Part shown: piece by piece, positions 1 through 10,422 of the stretch
Layout of the letters: each line of letters begins with the position of its first letter
Numbering within the stretch: position 1 is the stretch's first letter
Assembly: GCA_012656075.1 (NCBI GenBank)
Contig: JAAKBF010000092.1
Span: forward strand, 62,001-126,000
DNA length: 64,000 nt
DNA from: Phytophthora hibernalis
Lineage: Eukaryota; Oomycota; Peronosporomycetes; Peronosporales; Peronosporaceae
Direction: 5' to 3'
Notes under the pieces: generated by a model
What the model saw: only the letters and a program-made list of their open reading frames with translations
What the model was told of the DNA's origin: nothing
Databases searched by the model: none
Position numbers and translations under genes: made by a program

Positions 1-3000
1 GATAATTCTCCACGACAGTCTTTGACTTCTTAGAGTTTTCATCATTTACTTCTTACCGACGTGCGCCTACTGGATAAAAACTCTGCGAACAGTACCGTGA
101 GTGTGGCACTCACGGTGGGGCAGCTGGCGACCCGCAAAACGAGGAGCGCCACCTCGACTTTTGAGGAGACATGGGAATATGCGGGCGAGATGACTTCAAA
201 CAATTCACCGCGAATGAGTCGAAGAGGCTGACAATGACGTCAGCAATGGGCGTTGTGTTTTTGGATTGTTTAATCTTCTCGAAAACTGACTTTTTGAAAA
301 CCTAGCCGTATGTACAAATTTTACAGTCAAGGGACAGAAGTCCATCTGTTTTTGAATCGAGTTTGGTTTTTCGATGCTTTCCGCTGGGATCGACTTTCAG
401 ATGGTGCCGAAACCAGGTACAGAGAACCCTGGACAACTTACAGACAACCCCGGAAAAATACGCTCTACTTAAAAATACGCAATGTGACAAATCCAGACTT
501 CTGGTCCGATACAAACAAACAGTTGAATTATAGCCAATCATGTTGTCCTTAACTCGTTTTCGTAACTAACAAAAGAAACTATTGCCAATTACTGGACACT
601 AGGACATTACATCGCCCCGCGAGTATTTGTATCGTATTGTAAACGCGTTTCGCGAGCCGTGTTGCCACCGTAGTGGTTCAACTTCCGCATGCGTCGGGTT
701 ACAAATAACGACGGAAAAATGCGTACGACACAAAAAGACGACTTCGTTTAGTAATGTTTTAGTCGTCCATACAATAATTTTAGCCAATCAATAAAAGTTG
801 TGGAGTCTAATAAAATGACTGGTGACAGACGATAGTCCGGGTGTGGGAAAGCTCGGCATGCTCTCATTTTCAAATGGGAAAGCAAACTTCCTACACCCTC
901 AAACAGAAGAGAGACGCACTTTCACCTGCTACGCTTGCCTTATTTTATTACTGTTAGTTCGTTTTGTTTTTGTTTTTGATGTGATATTGAAATTTAATAA
1001 TAACCAATCCGAATGCATTATATCTGACGTCGTCTTTTCAGTCTCCCACGTTATGTTATCTTTTCTATACTATCAATGTTAACATCTGTCAAGGTCGTCT
1101 TTTTCCGTCGTTGTTTGTATCTCTCTCTAAATGTTCTCGGCCAGACGCCATCAAGCGGTGCGTTTAACAAACGAGAAAGCTGGTCAAGACCCAGCCTACC
1201 CTTTCTCTAGATGTTTGGGGGCAACGCTGGAATACGTATTTCTGCTAATATTGTTCACAGTAGGCAAGCCTGAAGCCGTACAGTAATCTTTATCGAAAAG
1301 AAATTGCCAAAAAATAGCCTTGAAAAACGAATGAAAATAATTTGGGGCTGGATACAAATCGTTTGCTTATTTTGACTTAAACTAAATATACCTTCCAAAC
1401 TATAAACAAATCAAGCGTTGCTTATCGACACATTTTTCTGTACCTAATTCTTTTAGATTGGCCGTTTTTAAACAATATCGACCCTGCGGGTATTACTTTT
1501 GACCAATCAGCTATTTTCTTTTCAGTTGGCGTATTTTTTGGTAGACCCCGGCTTACTATGGAGATCCTCCAAAAATTGCTGTAAATTACCGCCATTCCAG
1601 GCCACGTGGCGTCGCTATTTTAATACATGTACCGGTAGTAAGCCACTCGACAACCGGTATATTTAAAAGTGATGTTTACGGACATCTTGAAATTTGAAGT
1701 CGCAACGGCTTTACATCTCAAGAGAAACTATGAGAGCTGCATAAAGTATGGACTTTCCATTGGGCACTGTACACAAAACAATGGTGCGAGAGGGATGGCC
1801 AAACGTTTCAAGCTGCGTTGAATAAATTGTGTTGGATTAGTAGAGCTGTGCGCTGCGTAGCACAAAACCTGTCCAAGAACCTGGTAATGTCCGGCATGGT
1901 ACGAGCAAGGCGCAAGATGCCACGACACGTCAAGCATGATCAATCATACGCAGCACAGCATGAGCTACCGTACCGTACATTGTAGACTTGTATTACCGTA
2001 CACGTCTCAAACTGAGACTCTGACGGTGGGATTTCCAATCATTGTATTCTCTCAGGTAAGATAGTAAACAGGATTGGGCGACTCGATAATGGAATGCATG
2101 TACAGACGATCCTCTCAGTTACTACTGGCAACTTGAGAGCCAGGTTTTTTACTGAATGGAGGAGTTTTTAATACAAGTACAATCAAGAGTGTGCCGTAAG
2201 CACACCAAAAACTTGAATTTATGTTGTGAGTTCCGTCCAAATTTGAAGATCTTGGGCCGTTCGCTTAACCGCTACTTACAAATTACAAGTGATTTGCGAA
2301 GTCGCCCATAGCAGCACATGTGTCACAGTAAGTACGAATCGGACTTAGTGTGAATTCGGCCGTCAGATTTGGTTTCACCGCCGGAGATTCAACCAATCGC
2401 CCAATGCAGTTTTGAGTAGAACCCACAATGCATGTACTCAGCTCATTGGTACTTAAAGTGTAAGTATTAATACACTGAAAGCTTAGTATGTTGGGCTCTA
2501 TATTGAAGTGTCCTATTCCGTAAGACAATTTACTTTTAACTCTTACAATAAGTGAGCTTAAACTATTTTTTAAACTCCAAAAAATAGTTAAAGGTAAACT
2601 GTCTTTCTTACGGATTAGAGGCAGATTCAGAAAGCTTCCTACACTATAAATACTAAGCCTTTCGTTCCCCGCATACATCCCTTTAATAAATACGGGTGCT
2701 AATTTTTTTAGTCGTGCTACAAATATAATCATGAAACTGTACAACGACACAGGATATCAACAGATCTGACGGCCACTGACGATGGATTCAACTTCAAAGG
2801 ACCATCAGTGTTACTTTACAAAAATTTAAAGAATGAGCGTTTGGTATTAATACTCCGCATACACGTTTGTAAGTGTTAAGTACACTAACAGTACTGGTAA
2901 GTCGTGTTTGCAAACATGTTTGTCTGTTTGTGCAACCTGCAGTTCTAAACAAGTGCTACGATGAACTTCGCAGAAGCCATTGGGTGTGATGGAAGGTAAC

Positions 3001-3139
3001 GTTAGTGAAAGTGCATGGTACTACCGGTATACAGTGTATGTACCATGATGGTACAGCATGTAGATAACTGGGAACAGAAAAATGAATGCGCTCAAACCAG
3101 AGCTGGATTGAGATGACACGTGGCGATACACGGATACAC
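1..3139. other. Gene-poor, AT-rich stretch
   Basis: I find no convincing gene. The open frames are short, share no recognisable motif and lack a conserved codon pattern. The longest, 155 codons on the minus strand at 2283-2750, has no domain or signal peptide that I recognise. The sequence has many A/T-rich runs and self-complementary words such as TACATGTA. Confidence 0.6.
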
Positions 3140-3608
3140 CTTTTACCAGACAAAATGGTTTTTTTCAAGCAAAGTGGTGCGGGAAGGTTTTCCCCATCCC
3201 TCATAAGTGATTACGTAGGTATTTTTCAACCAAAGTGGTTTTCTGATTATTTTTTACCAAGCAAAATGGTTCGCCTATCCCTGTGTGCCTAAATGGACCT
3301 CACGTTCGGCCGCGGGGCTGCCAGACAGAGAAAAAGGTACTCATTTTGACCCAAAACAGGTTTAACAGTGTAGCCAACTGCTGGGAGATCATGATAGACC
3401 CCTCAGATGCCCTTATATCGTTCTTAAAGCTTTCGTTTTGGCTCAGAGAGATTGCCTCTAAATCGTCGGTTGGACGAAAACCACTTTGCTTGGTAACGAT
3501 TTACGACAAAACCACTTTGGTTGAAAATACCTACGTAATCACTTATGAGGGATGGGGAAACCCTTCCCGCACCACTTTGCTTGAAAAAACCATTTTGTCC
3601 GGTAAAAG
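3140..3608. mobile_element. Foldback MITE-like element with ~130-bp inverted arms
   Basis: The left arm (3140 to about 3280, beginning CTTTTACCAGACAAAATGG) is repeated in reverse complement at about 3470-3608 (ending CCATTTTGTCCGGTAAAAG). The arms stay aligned through several internal landmarks, including CCCATCCCTCATAAGTGA and ACCAAAGTGGTTTT, with small indels. About 190 bp lie between them. No transposase is encoded, so this is a non-autonomous foldback element. I could not settle a target-site duplication by eye, so the family is unassigned. Confidence 0.8.
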
Positions 3609-3760
3609 ATGTACTTGTCAACCTCATTGCTTTAACCAAGCAAATCTAGAGCGCACACTCTAATATAAAGCGTGAGCCGCCTATTAATAAGTCCGTATCC
3701 GAGTTCGCCATATTTGCTACACACTATTCAGATTTGCTGAATTCGGCGTCGTTATTGAGA

Positions 3761-3924
3761 TACAGAGTTCCCCGGCAAAGGTAAGGTAGGACCAATAAGT
3801 TCTTTCAGGTTAATAGATTTGCAAACGGATTTGTATCGCGGTAAAGCACGGCTTTGTGACAGATGTGCTAATAAAGCAAGGTAAATAAGTGAATACGGTT
3901 CTACCTTTGCCGGGGAACTCTGTA
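3761..3924. mobile_element. Short MITE with perfect 23-bp terminal inverted repeats
   Basis: TACAGAGTTCCCCGGCAAAG plus GTA at 3761-3783 is matched exactly in reverse complement at 3902-3924. The element is 164 bp and has no coding capacity. If the outer TA is a target-site duplication, the TIR starts CAGAGTTCCCC, which would fit a Tc1/mariner-type derivative. That assignment is an inference from the TA ends only. Confidence 0.75.
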
Positions 3925-5400
3925 AAGCCGCTAGAAAAATAGCTCTCGGCCTCTCAAAAGTTTGGGGAAAGAGGTCAATAAGGGTTAGACGATGAATCTT
4001 CAAAATAAAGGTAATAAATTGGCTGAATCGTCAAACCATATGGAGTTTAGGGTAATGTCGCCGGTCTCAGCTTGAAAGGAGCGATTTGTTGATGGAAGTG
4101 GCTACGTTCACCAACTATTTCTGTACAAGAAATGCCAACTTAGGGTTACCGAGCGCAGCGATATTTTGGTTTTTTAACTCTAAATTTAGAGATTTTGAAC
4201 GTCTGGAAGCCACTAGCTTTCGTTCCCCCTCATACCACACAACGACGCACTGCCAGAACCCGCGCGCCGCACGCGCTCCCCTTCGCACACAGGACCCGCT
4301 CGCCGCACGCCACCCACTCCCCTTTGACGCCAGGACCCACTTGCCGCCCGCTGCACGTGCTCACTGCCAGGACCTACTCTCCCCTCTCCACCATTGTAAC
4401 ATGGCATATCCGGGCGTGGTATCAATAATATATCTAAAAGGTTTGCTTTAAGGGTATCCCTTTCTTCACCGTCAGTGCCCGCCTCCTGATTATTATTGAT
4501 TACAGTTAGTTGATGTGTATCGTTAAGATATCCAAAGCACACGAACCTCTGCACGTCGAGAGCCTTCACGGTATTGATATGCCTTCCACCTGTGACCTCA
4601 GGCATGCCAATACACAGCTGCACCATTCCGCGCGTTCACCCTGCCGCCGCGGGGGTCTCCTTGCCTCTAATTTTGCAAGGTTTTGTTTGCGCTCATGATC
4701 ATATCTCGGTGAGCATCCCTTAGGTGTTTGCCTTTCACCATTTTGCTGATGGGCGGCAGCATATAAAGTTAACTGGAGTCGCTAGGCAAGATCCCTTGCA
4801 TCATTTTGCGGGTCGTTTCTGCTCCATCCGCCTAATATTAGCTGAGCATTAATAGAAAATGTGCTCGTGTTACAATCCCTGGTATCAACTATTTTGGCCA
4901 GTACAATAACTAACAGTTTGCAAACAGGAGTGTTACATGTAGCAGTACAGTTTGTGTTTGTGCGAACGCTAGCCGAATGTGAGCATTTCTGCAGAAAAAA
5001 ACGAAACCATTATTCGTAATAGTACTAATACATGTAATTAGTGAATACACTGTACAGTACGGCACATGTACTGTATTCTGTGCCCGCCATCGGAAAAAAA
5101 TACGTTAATCGGTACCGGTAAACCCTACCCATGGACTATGTGTAATCGACGATTACACGATTACTAATCGTTAGAAAACAAATCCCGTACAGACTCTTCT
5201 GCCCACATGTACCGTACATGTCGCTTGTACAGTACAAAAAGGACGGCTGATATACGGGTGTACCGTCTTGCCAAGACTCTTGGTACGGTACGTGTACCTG
5301 TACATGTACTTGTTCACTGAAGCCAGTCTTTGGATAAACCTCACTTTGCAATTTACGCCCCGCCGCACAAGTACCCGAACTCCAACAGCAACACTTTGCT
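3925..5400. other. Intergenic region upstream of the RXLR gene
   Basis: No gene is supported. At about 4250-4390 there is a degenerate C-rich repeat with recurring CAGGACC-C-CGCC words. From 5030 to 5300 the sequence is rich in ACATGTAC, GTACAGTAC and GTACCGGTA words. The promoter of the downstream effector gene should lie just before 5400, but I see no motif that I can defend. Confidence 0.5.
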
Positions 5401-5880
5401 ATGCGATTCTTCTACGTCACCCTCGTCGTTGCGGTCACGCTTCTTGCAAGTGCCAACGCTGTCCCAACCAAGCAGAAGCAGATCTCTGAGACGTCACCGG
5501 ACCTAGTGACTCGCTCACTCGCTGCCGTCAATGACGACGTTGCTGTCAAGCGAAACCTGCGCAAGTACATTGAAGAGGACGACAATCTTGACTCTCTCGA
5601 CTCGCTAGACTCGGTCGATGAGACTGAGGAGCGTGCGAAGGGCTTCAATGCGCAGATGCTTAACAAACTTGTTAAGGCAAAGCGATCACCTCTGCTGATC
5701 AACTTGGCGAACTTCAACGACAGGAAACAACTGAAAGTTATTAACACTTGGGTGAAACAAGGTCTAAACAAGGAGAATTTCGCCACAAAGCTGGGAATGA
5801 GCAGCATCCTCGACACCAAGGCCATGAACTACCCGATTTTCCAGAAGTATCACTCGAAGTTTCTCAGTGCGTCTCCGTAA
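5401..5880 (+). CDS. Secreted RXLR-EER effector candidate
   Basis: This intact 159-residue frame starts at ATG 5401. Residues 1-20 form a clear signal peptide with a hydrophobic core and a likely ANA|VP cleavage site. An RXLR motif (RNLR, residues 51-54) is followed by an acidic stretch with three LDS repeats and EER at 76-78. The C-terminal domain (about 105-155) has a Trp (NTWVKQG), a helical Lys/Leu-rich segment and a closing Tyr-rich helix (YPIFQKYHSKF), resembling the WY-type tail of Phytophthora effectors. In that family the N-terminal half directs secretion and delivery to plant cells and the tail acts inside the host. There are no introns or breaks. The gene stands alone among MITEs, a usual setting for such effectors. 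The host target cannot be inferred. Confidence 0.92.
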   Translation: MRFFYVTLVVAVTLLASANAVPTKQKQISETSPDLVTRSLAAVNDDVAVKRNLRKYIEEDDNLDSLDSLDSVDETEERAKGFNAQMLNKLVKAKRSPLLINLANFNDRKQLKVINTWVKQGLNKENFATKLGMSSILDTKAMNYPIFQKYHSKFLSASP

Positions 5881-6009
5881 GATAGACGTACAACGCAGCT
5901 CTATTATACGTAGAACTATGTAGTACAGTCCCAACGAACCGATTTTTGCAGCCGACAGTTAAATCGATGATCATTTTCTGGTGGTTTCAGTGACTAAGTT
6001 ACCGCTACA
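5881..6009. other. Short spacer after the RXLR gene
   Basis: This is the 3' flank of the effector gene. No terminator or RNA feature is recognisable. Confidence 0.4.
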
Positions 6010-6703
6010 TGTACCGGTTTTTGCAAAAGACGGCACTCGCCCAAAGAGTCTTGGATAGCAAACTACTTTTTGCAAAACATGCCACTCCAACCCACAATGT
6101 CAACTTTCACGCACTCGTCGATAAACAAACGTACACTAGTATCAAGTAACCACATACAGAATTGCACTACTTCGCGTGGCAGCTCCGCCTGTCGTGGCCA
6201 CTTTGCCCACAGTTTGAGCACGTGGAAGTTCGCTTCACTTTGCCCATTTCCTTTGTGTCGTCTCCTTTGCTAGGCAGACGCTTTGCCCACGCATACGCTT
6301 GACCGTAGACGCTTACTGATAGTGGGGTCACTTGCAACGTGAATTCGTCCCCTCGGACTTGAGAAGTGGTCAACTTAGAGGGTAGTGCAGCGACTGATAC
6401 GCTTTGGAATGCAGCATCGAAACTTCGAAGAGGCATTCAGGTCCGCCGTCGCACTTGTGGACCCGCCTCTGTTTTCTGCGTGTTGTGAGTTGCTGCGTAC
6501 TCGCGCATCACCTTCTAGTCAGGAAACTTTACATCTTTGACACTGTTATGACCACAGTACGCGCAAGCGGCGACGAATATGGCGACACCATGCTGGCATC
6601 GGTTCCCCTCTATTTGTCCATGTGTCGTGCCATGTTTTGCAAAAAGTAGTTTACTATCCAAGAACCTTTGGGAGAGTGCCGTCTTTTGCAAAAACCCGGT
6701 ACA
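6010..6703. mobile_element. Non-autonomous element with ~74-bp TIRs, MULE-like
   Basis: The left arm 6010-6083 (starting TGTACCGGTTTTTGCAAAAG) recurs in reverse complement at 6630-6703 with few mismatches, including the inner landmark CTTTTTGCAAAACATG. The interior carries a minus-strand frame ending in a CCHC zinc knuckle, as often found at the C-terminus of MuDR/MULE transposases. This looks like an internally deleted MULE that kept its long TIRs and a transposase tail. I found no clean 9-bp target-site duplication. Confidence 0.75.
6167..6436 (-). pseudogene. Transposase tail fragment with CCHC zinc knuckle
   Basis: This 89-residue minus-strand frame lies inside the TIR element. The only recognisable motif is at its C-terminus: CSNCGQSGHDRRSC, a C-x2-C-x4-H-x4-C knuckle preceded by a basic KVKRTS stretch. 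This arrangement is common at the end of MULE transposases downstream of the SWIM finger. The rest of the frame has no recognisable fold and no SWIM or DDE motif. A free-standing knuckle protein is possible, but the TIR context makes a transposon remnant more likely. Confidence 0.5.
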
Positions 6704-6901
6704 TTTAGCAGAAAAAAATGTTTAGCCTTTTTAACCCTAAAAGAGGCTTTTAAGAGGTTAAACAGTTATTAATAGTACATGTCTTATTAACCAAACATTA
6801 AATTGCTACACTGTACGCGGAGTGCATGTACATGAAGTATTAATACATGTACACGTACTATTATTAATAATACATTGTTGCTGGGGCACGATCTTTACAT
6901 G

Positions 6902-7402
6902 TACACCTTTTCAGTCCAACTTCACGAAGAACAAATCCAAATTCACCAACCCAGCTCAAATTAACAAAGTGCAAGCTCAATTGCATTAAAGCAAGTACCT
7001 TAACCCTGTCAAATCATATAACCTGAAAATATGCAACTGTTCTTGATTATTGCAGCTTAACGGCCTACATGCATGTCCTCCAGGTTCGTTACCTTGACAT
7101 GGAAGCGGAGAGTGTGCCTGTAGCAGGACACATACAGCTGTGAGGTAGCAGGGCATTGGTGGAAGTGAAGAACCCCAACGATCTCACCGCAGTCACGGAG
7201 GCGCGAAGCAGTGCTGTGTGCGAGGGAATCCTCGCGAATGAACAACCTAATATAAAGAATGTTTCTCAAATATTGTTTCTTAGTTTTTTTGCAATTGAGC
7301 TTGCTCTTTGTTAATGTTAATTTGAGTTGGGCTTGGTGAATTTGGATTTGTTCTTGGTGAAGTTGGATTTGTTCTTGGTGAAGTCGGACTGGAAAAGGTG
7401 TA
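6902..7402. mobile_element. TIR/foldback element with ~85-110-bp inverted arms
   Basis: The left arm (6902-6985, starting TACACCTTTTCAGTCCAAC) is matched in reverse complement by 7291-7402 (ending TGGAAAAGGTGTA). Shared inner words include CAAATCCAAATTCACCAA and GCTCAAATTAACA. The right arm holds an extra tandem copy of a roughly 21-24-bp unit (TTGGATTTGTTCTTGGTGAA), so the arms differ in length. The interior contains a short helicase-like fragment. The element is non-autonomous. Confidence 0.75.
7057..7269 (-). pseudogene. Possible Helitron helicase fragment inside a TIR element
   Basis: This 70-residue minus-strand frame ends in a segment (HVKVTNLEDMHVG) that resembles the '(H)..GATSFEDLRTVDG' block between the Rep and helicase parts of Helitron proteins. 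A version of that block is also visible in this window at about 61590-61660. No Walker motifs are present. It is probably a captured or nested scrap. Similarity was judged by eye and is weak. Confidence 0.35.
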
Positions 7403-8669
7403 GTATTATACTGTAGTACGAAGTAATTGAAAAACGAACATTCGATTTTGGAACGATTGAGTCATGGATCTCCTCAGAGCTCGCAAATGGTTGCCCAAAG
7501 TAGGTACCCTACCTACCCACCCGTACCCGTGTGTCTCATGTGTACCCGAGTTGGTTAAATTTGGCGGTGGGTATCCCGATCAAGCCTGGCCGAAGCTGAA
7601 TAGACATTATATCCGTAAATGTCACCGATAGTTGAAACCTACCGGTAGTAAAACAGGGGGCGTTGTTGTAGACGGAATACGTGAATTCAAATGGATTCAT
7701 GCATAAAATACGTGAATTTCTTTCAAAATGCAGATCACGGATGGGTGGGTACGGGTACCCGAATTGTCCATGGAAGATTGGCGGGTCGGGTATGGGTAGC
7801 TGGCTTGTGTTGTAGGGCTTGGTGGGTAGTCCATAAAGTTACGTTTGCCACCTCTGGTGTGAGTGTTAAAAGAAAATCATGAGGCGGATAGACGACACCA
7901 TATGCGTCAACGCAGTAAGAGGAGCTGCACTACAAGACACATGCAACTAGAGCGTACTCCGCCGGTCAATTAGTCGATCGGAAACCTTGGTGAAATAATT
8001 CGAGAATAAAGCCAGAAACTGCTGGTTTACCGAGAAATAATACGGTATTTAAGTGATATTTACTTCAACATCACGTCTCTTTGTTGCTCTTTGTTTGTGT
8101 CTGCCGTCCGTTAATTAATAACTGCAACGTCGGAAGTACCTCATCCGCTCGGACGTGTACAAGAAGCAGCTACAACTTCGAAAAATCGCGTGTTTGATAG
8201 CAATTGGTACAGGTTATTGATAGTGAAATAGATTATTGCTCGGGGTGTCGGGACCAAAAGAAGTTATTTAGCGGATACAGCGGACAGCAAGAAATACATT
8301 ATTGTATGGTAAAATAAATGCATTATTGATATGGCGACTTGTGTTTGCTTTGGCACTTTCGACTTCGGAAACCCCCATTCAAAGCCTCTATGATTTAGCG
8401 CTAAGTACGATCACTAACTACTGCACGATATACGACAAACTGGTTGCAAAGCACAATACATCCATGCGCATAACATTTCTAACATCGAGAACATCCTTAA
8501 TGATTTAGGATAAACGCAAACACTGGCTTAGGACTCAATCTCTGTGGACGAAGGCAACATGGCAGCAGACGCGACGGCATTCACCACGTGGGAGATCACC
8601 GCTCGGTTTGTCGCGACATTCTCCACCGTACTGGTACTAGTACTAGTACCGGTACCGCCACCGTCTTGC
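7403..8669. other. Interrupted 3' flank of the minus-strand secreted-protein gene
   Basis: There is no complete gene. Read on the minus strand, 7915-7855 matches the 3' flank of the paralogous gene at about 9702-9765 (shared: TCGTCTATCCGCCTCATGAT). It is separated from its own gene body (8670) by about 750 bp of unrelated sequence. The simplest reading is that an insertion between 7918 and 8669 pushed the 3' end away. A G/T-rich stretch at about 7500-7850 contains ACCCGTACCC-type repeats. I see no gene in it. Confidence 0.55.
7918..8027 (-). repeat. Inverted copy of a ~108-bp dispersed repeat (pairs with 10190-10297)
   Basis: Its reverse complement matches 10190-10297 over words such as TTTCTGGCTTTATTCTCGAA and CGATCGACTAATTGACCGGC, with few differences. 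Outside this span similarity falls off. The two copies face each other and bracket the secreted-protein gene pair. Confidence 0.8.
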
Positions 8670-8992
8670 TCAAGTACCGCCGCCGTCTTGCTCGAGTTGC
8701 TCGAGCATCAAGTTAGCTGCAGCCGCGTTCGCCTCCGGGTGGCTTGCCAGCATCTCCTTGATGATCTTTGCGAGCTGCACGTGGTCGCTCTTCGACAGGA
8801 CGATGTTGCTCTTGGTCACGAGCACGTTGTTGTTCTTGGCGTTGGTCGTGTTGGTGATGACCCCATCAGGCACAGAGACCGACGTACAGCGAAGACTGGG
8901 GTGGGAGTCACTTGGTCCGGGGTGGTCGGTTCGTCGGCCGTCACAAAAGACACGAGGTAGACAAGCGCAACAGCCATAGCAGCGATCTTCAT
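8670..8992 (-). pseudogene. Small secreted protein, frameshifted and 3'-truncated paralog of 9261-9689
   Basis: The minus-strand start at ATG 8992 gives a signal peptide (MKIAAMAVALVYLVSFVTA) nearly identical in plan to that of the divergent neighbour. Around 8870-8895 the reading frame changes. The second frame continues with a segment (HVQLAKIIKEMLASHPEA) that aligns with the neighbour's MQLAKTIKELVSSNPKE. The frame stops at 8670, well before the Ala/Gly-rich C-terminal half found in the neighbour. The family's 3' flank lies 750 bp farther on, so the gene was probably cut by an insertion. The frameshift could be real or a sequencing indel. Function is unknown: secreted, no cysteines in the mature part, possibly apoplastic. 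Confidence 0.7.
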
Positions 8993-9260
8993 AGCAGCTT
9001 GGTAGTTTTGCAGTGGGCTTGAGTGGTTAGAGTCCAATCGAACAATTATGTGCCTAGAGCGCGCGAATCCAAGAAAGCACGGAGAACTATTTGGATTTCT
9101 TCTGATGAAGACTTTTTAACAGTTCTCGGTAATTTCCTCGACCCGTTATCTTGGCTGCCGTAGTCGCTGACGAGCACCAGAGGCTGTCATTGTTCATTTG
9201 GACTCCAAGCACCCAAGCCGACCACCACTACCCGACTTCCAGCTTCTCATTGCAACCGCC

Positions 9261-9689
9261 ATGAAGATGTCCATTGCTGCGATCGCTCTTGCGCTGGTCT
9301 ACTTCGTGTCGTTCGTCACGGCGGCCGACCAACCGGCCGTCTCGAGTACCCCGATGTCTAGTGACGAACGCATGCAGCTTGCCAAGACGATCAAGGAGCT
9401 GGTGTCCAGCAACCCGAAGGAGGTGGATCCGGCTGTCGCCGCCATGTCGACCGAGGACCTATTCGGTATGCTGTCTAACCTCGTCTCGAACCCGGCGGTG
9501 CTCAGCAACGCTGCGGGTCTCATCACGGCGGCGACTAGAGGCGACACGGGTGCGTTGGCTAGTCATGCGACGGGTCTGCTGAGTGCGGCGCTTCCGGCGG
9601 CCGTGTCTGCGATGGCTCCCGCAGGAGCAGCAGGTGGCTTCGCCGCTGCTGCGGGAGCTGCTCCTCTTGCTGCTGCGCCTTCGTCTTAG
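9261..9689 (+). CDS. Small secreted Ala-rich protein
   Basis: This intact 142-residue protein starts at ATG 9261. An in-frame codon at 9198 is possible, but it would put 21 polar residues ahead of the signal peptide. Residues 1-21 are a signal peptide ending VSFVTA|AD. The mature protein has an amphipathic helix (DERMQLAKTIKELVSSNPKE), a short Leu/Asn segment (LFGMLSNLVSNPAVLS) and a low-complexity Ala/Gly tail. There are no cysteines, RXLR or catalytic motifs. Its head-to-head partner at 8670-8992 is a paralog, and the about 270 bp between the two starts may act as a shared promoter region. I do not recognise the family; a secreted, lineage-specific protein is all that can be said. Confidence 0.75.
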   Translation: MKMSIAAIALALVYFVSFVTAADQPAVSSTPMSSDERMQLAKTIKELVSSNPKEVDPAVAAMSTEDLFGMLSNLVSNPAVLSNAAGLITAATRGDTGALASHATGLLSAALPAAVSAMAPAGAAGGFAAAAGAAPLAAAPSS

Positions 9690-10189
9690 GAGTTGATCGC
9701 TACTGCGTTGACGCCTATGGGGTCGTCTATCCGCCTCATGATTTTCTTTTAACACTCACACGAGGAGATTCATGACGTATCCGGTTGAAGGCTACGGATT
9801 GAGTCTCGTGTCACCGTTCGTTCAGTTTTATCGTTTCAAAAATCAAATGTTTGTTTTTCAATGAGCCTACCTTGTCGATACATTTCACGAGGTAATAACT
9901 CCCGCCTGGTTTCCGTTCTTGTGCGGAATCTTTCGACCGTCATCTCTTTCGTATTGTGTACCCAGGATACGTTACAGTCAACTTGATTTCTGGTGAAGGT
10001 TGTCGCGGCAGTTACAGCTGTGTATTTTGTTTTTACAATGAGCTCCATCCTTTTACCTTTCGTAGGAAGTTGAAGACTTCGGCATGTAGTCGGTGAAATA
10101 ATCAATACCGAATTGCGCCATTTAATGCGGCAACATTTGTTAGGTTGCTTATATCGAGAAGAGAAGTGATATTAACAAAATGCGGTAAA
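9690..10189. other. 3' flank of secreted-protein gene; no gene seen
   Basis: The segment 9702-9765 is shared, inverted, with 7855-7915 and probably represents the transcript 3' end of this family. The rest contains only short frames without motifs. Confidence 0.5.
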
Positions 10190-10297
10190 GAGTTTCTGGC
10201 TTTATTCTCGAATTATTTCACCAAGGTTTCCGATCGACTAATTGACCGGCGGAGTACGCTCAAGTTGTATGCGTCTTGTAGTGCAGCTCCACCACAA
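10190..10297 (+). repeat. Dispersed ~108-bp repeat, partner of 7918-8027
   Basis: It matches 8027-7918 in inverted orientation. Together the copies flank the 2.2-kb secreted-protein pair, either as remnants of an inverted duplication or as independent insertions of one small repeat. Confidence 0.8.
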
Positions 10298-10422
10298 TTC
10301 TTGCTAGAATGCATTTGGGCGGGGTGGGTGTAGCAGACGGGAGTCGGGTCCATCGTTTCTTGACCAAGGAGGGTACAAGAGATCAATTGCATCGTAGATA
10401 CCAGCCCTCACCGTAAGCAGGC

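Noticed and set aside
2283..2750. 155-codon minus-strand frame as a gene
   Set aside because: AT-rich, no domain, no signal peptide or paralog in the window; could be chance.
7500..7850. Another foldback element from ACCCGTACCC-type words
   Set aside because: The two G/C-rich segments share short words only and do not align as continuous inverted arms.
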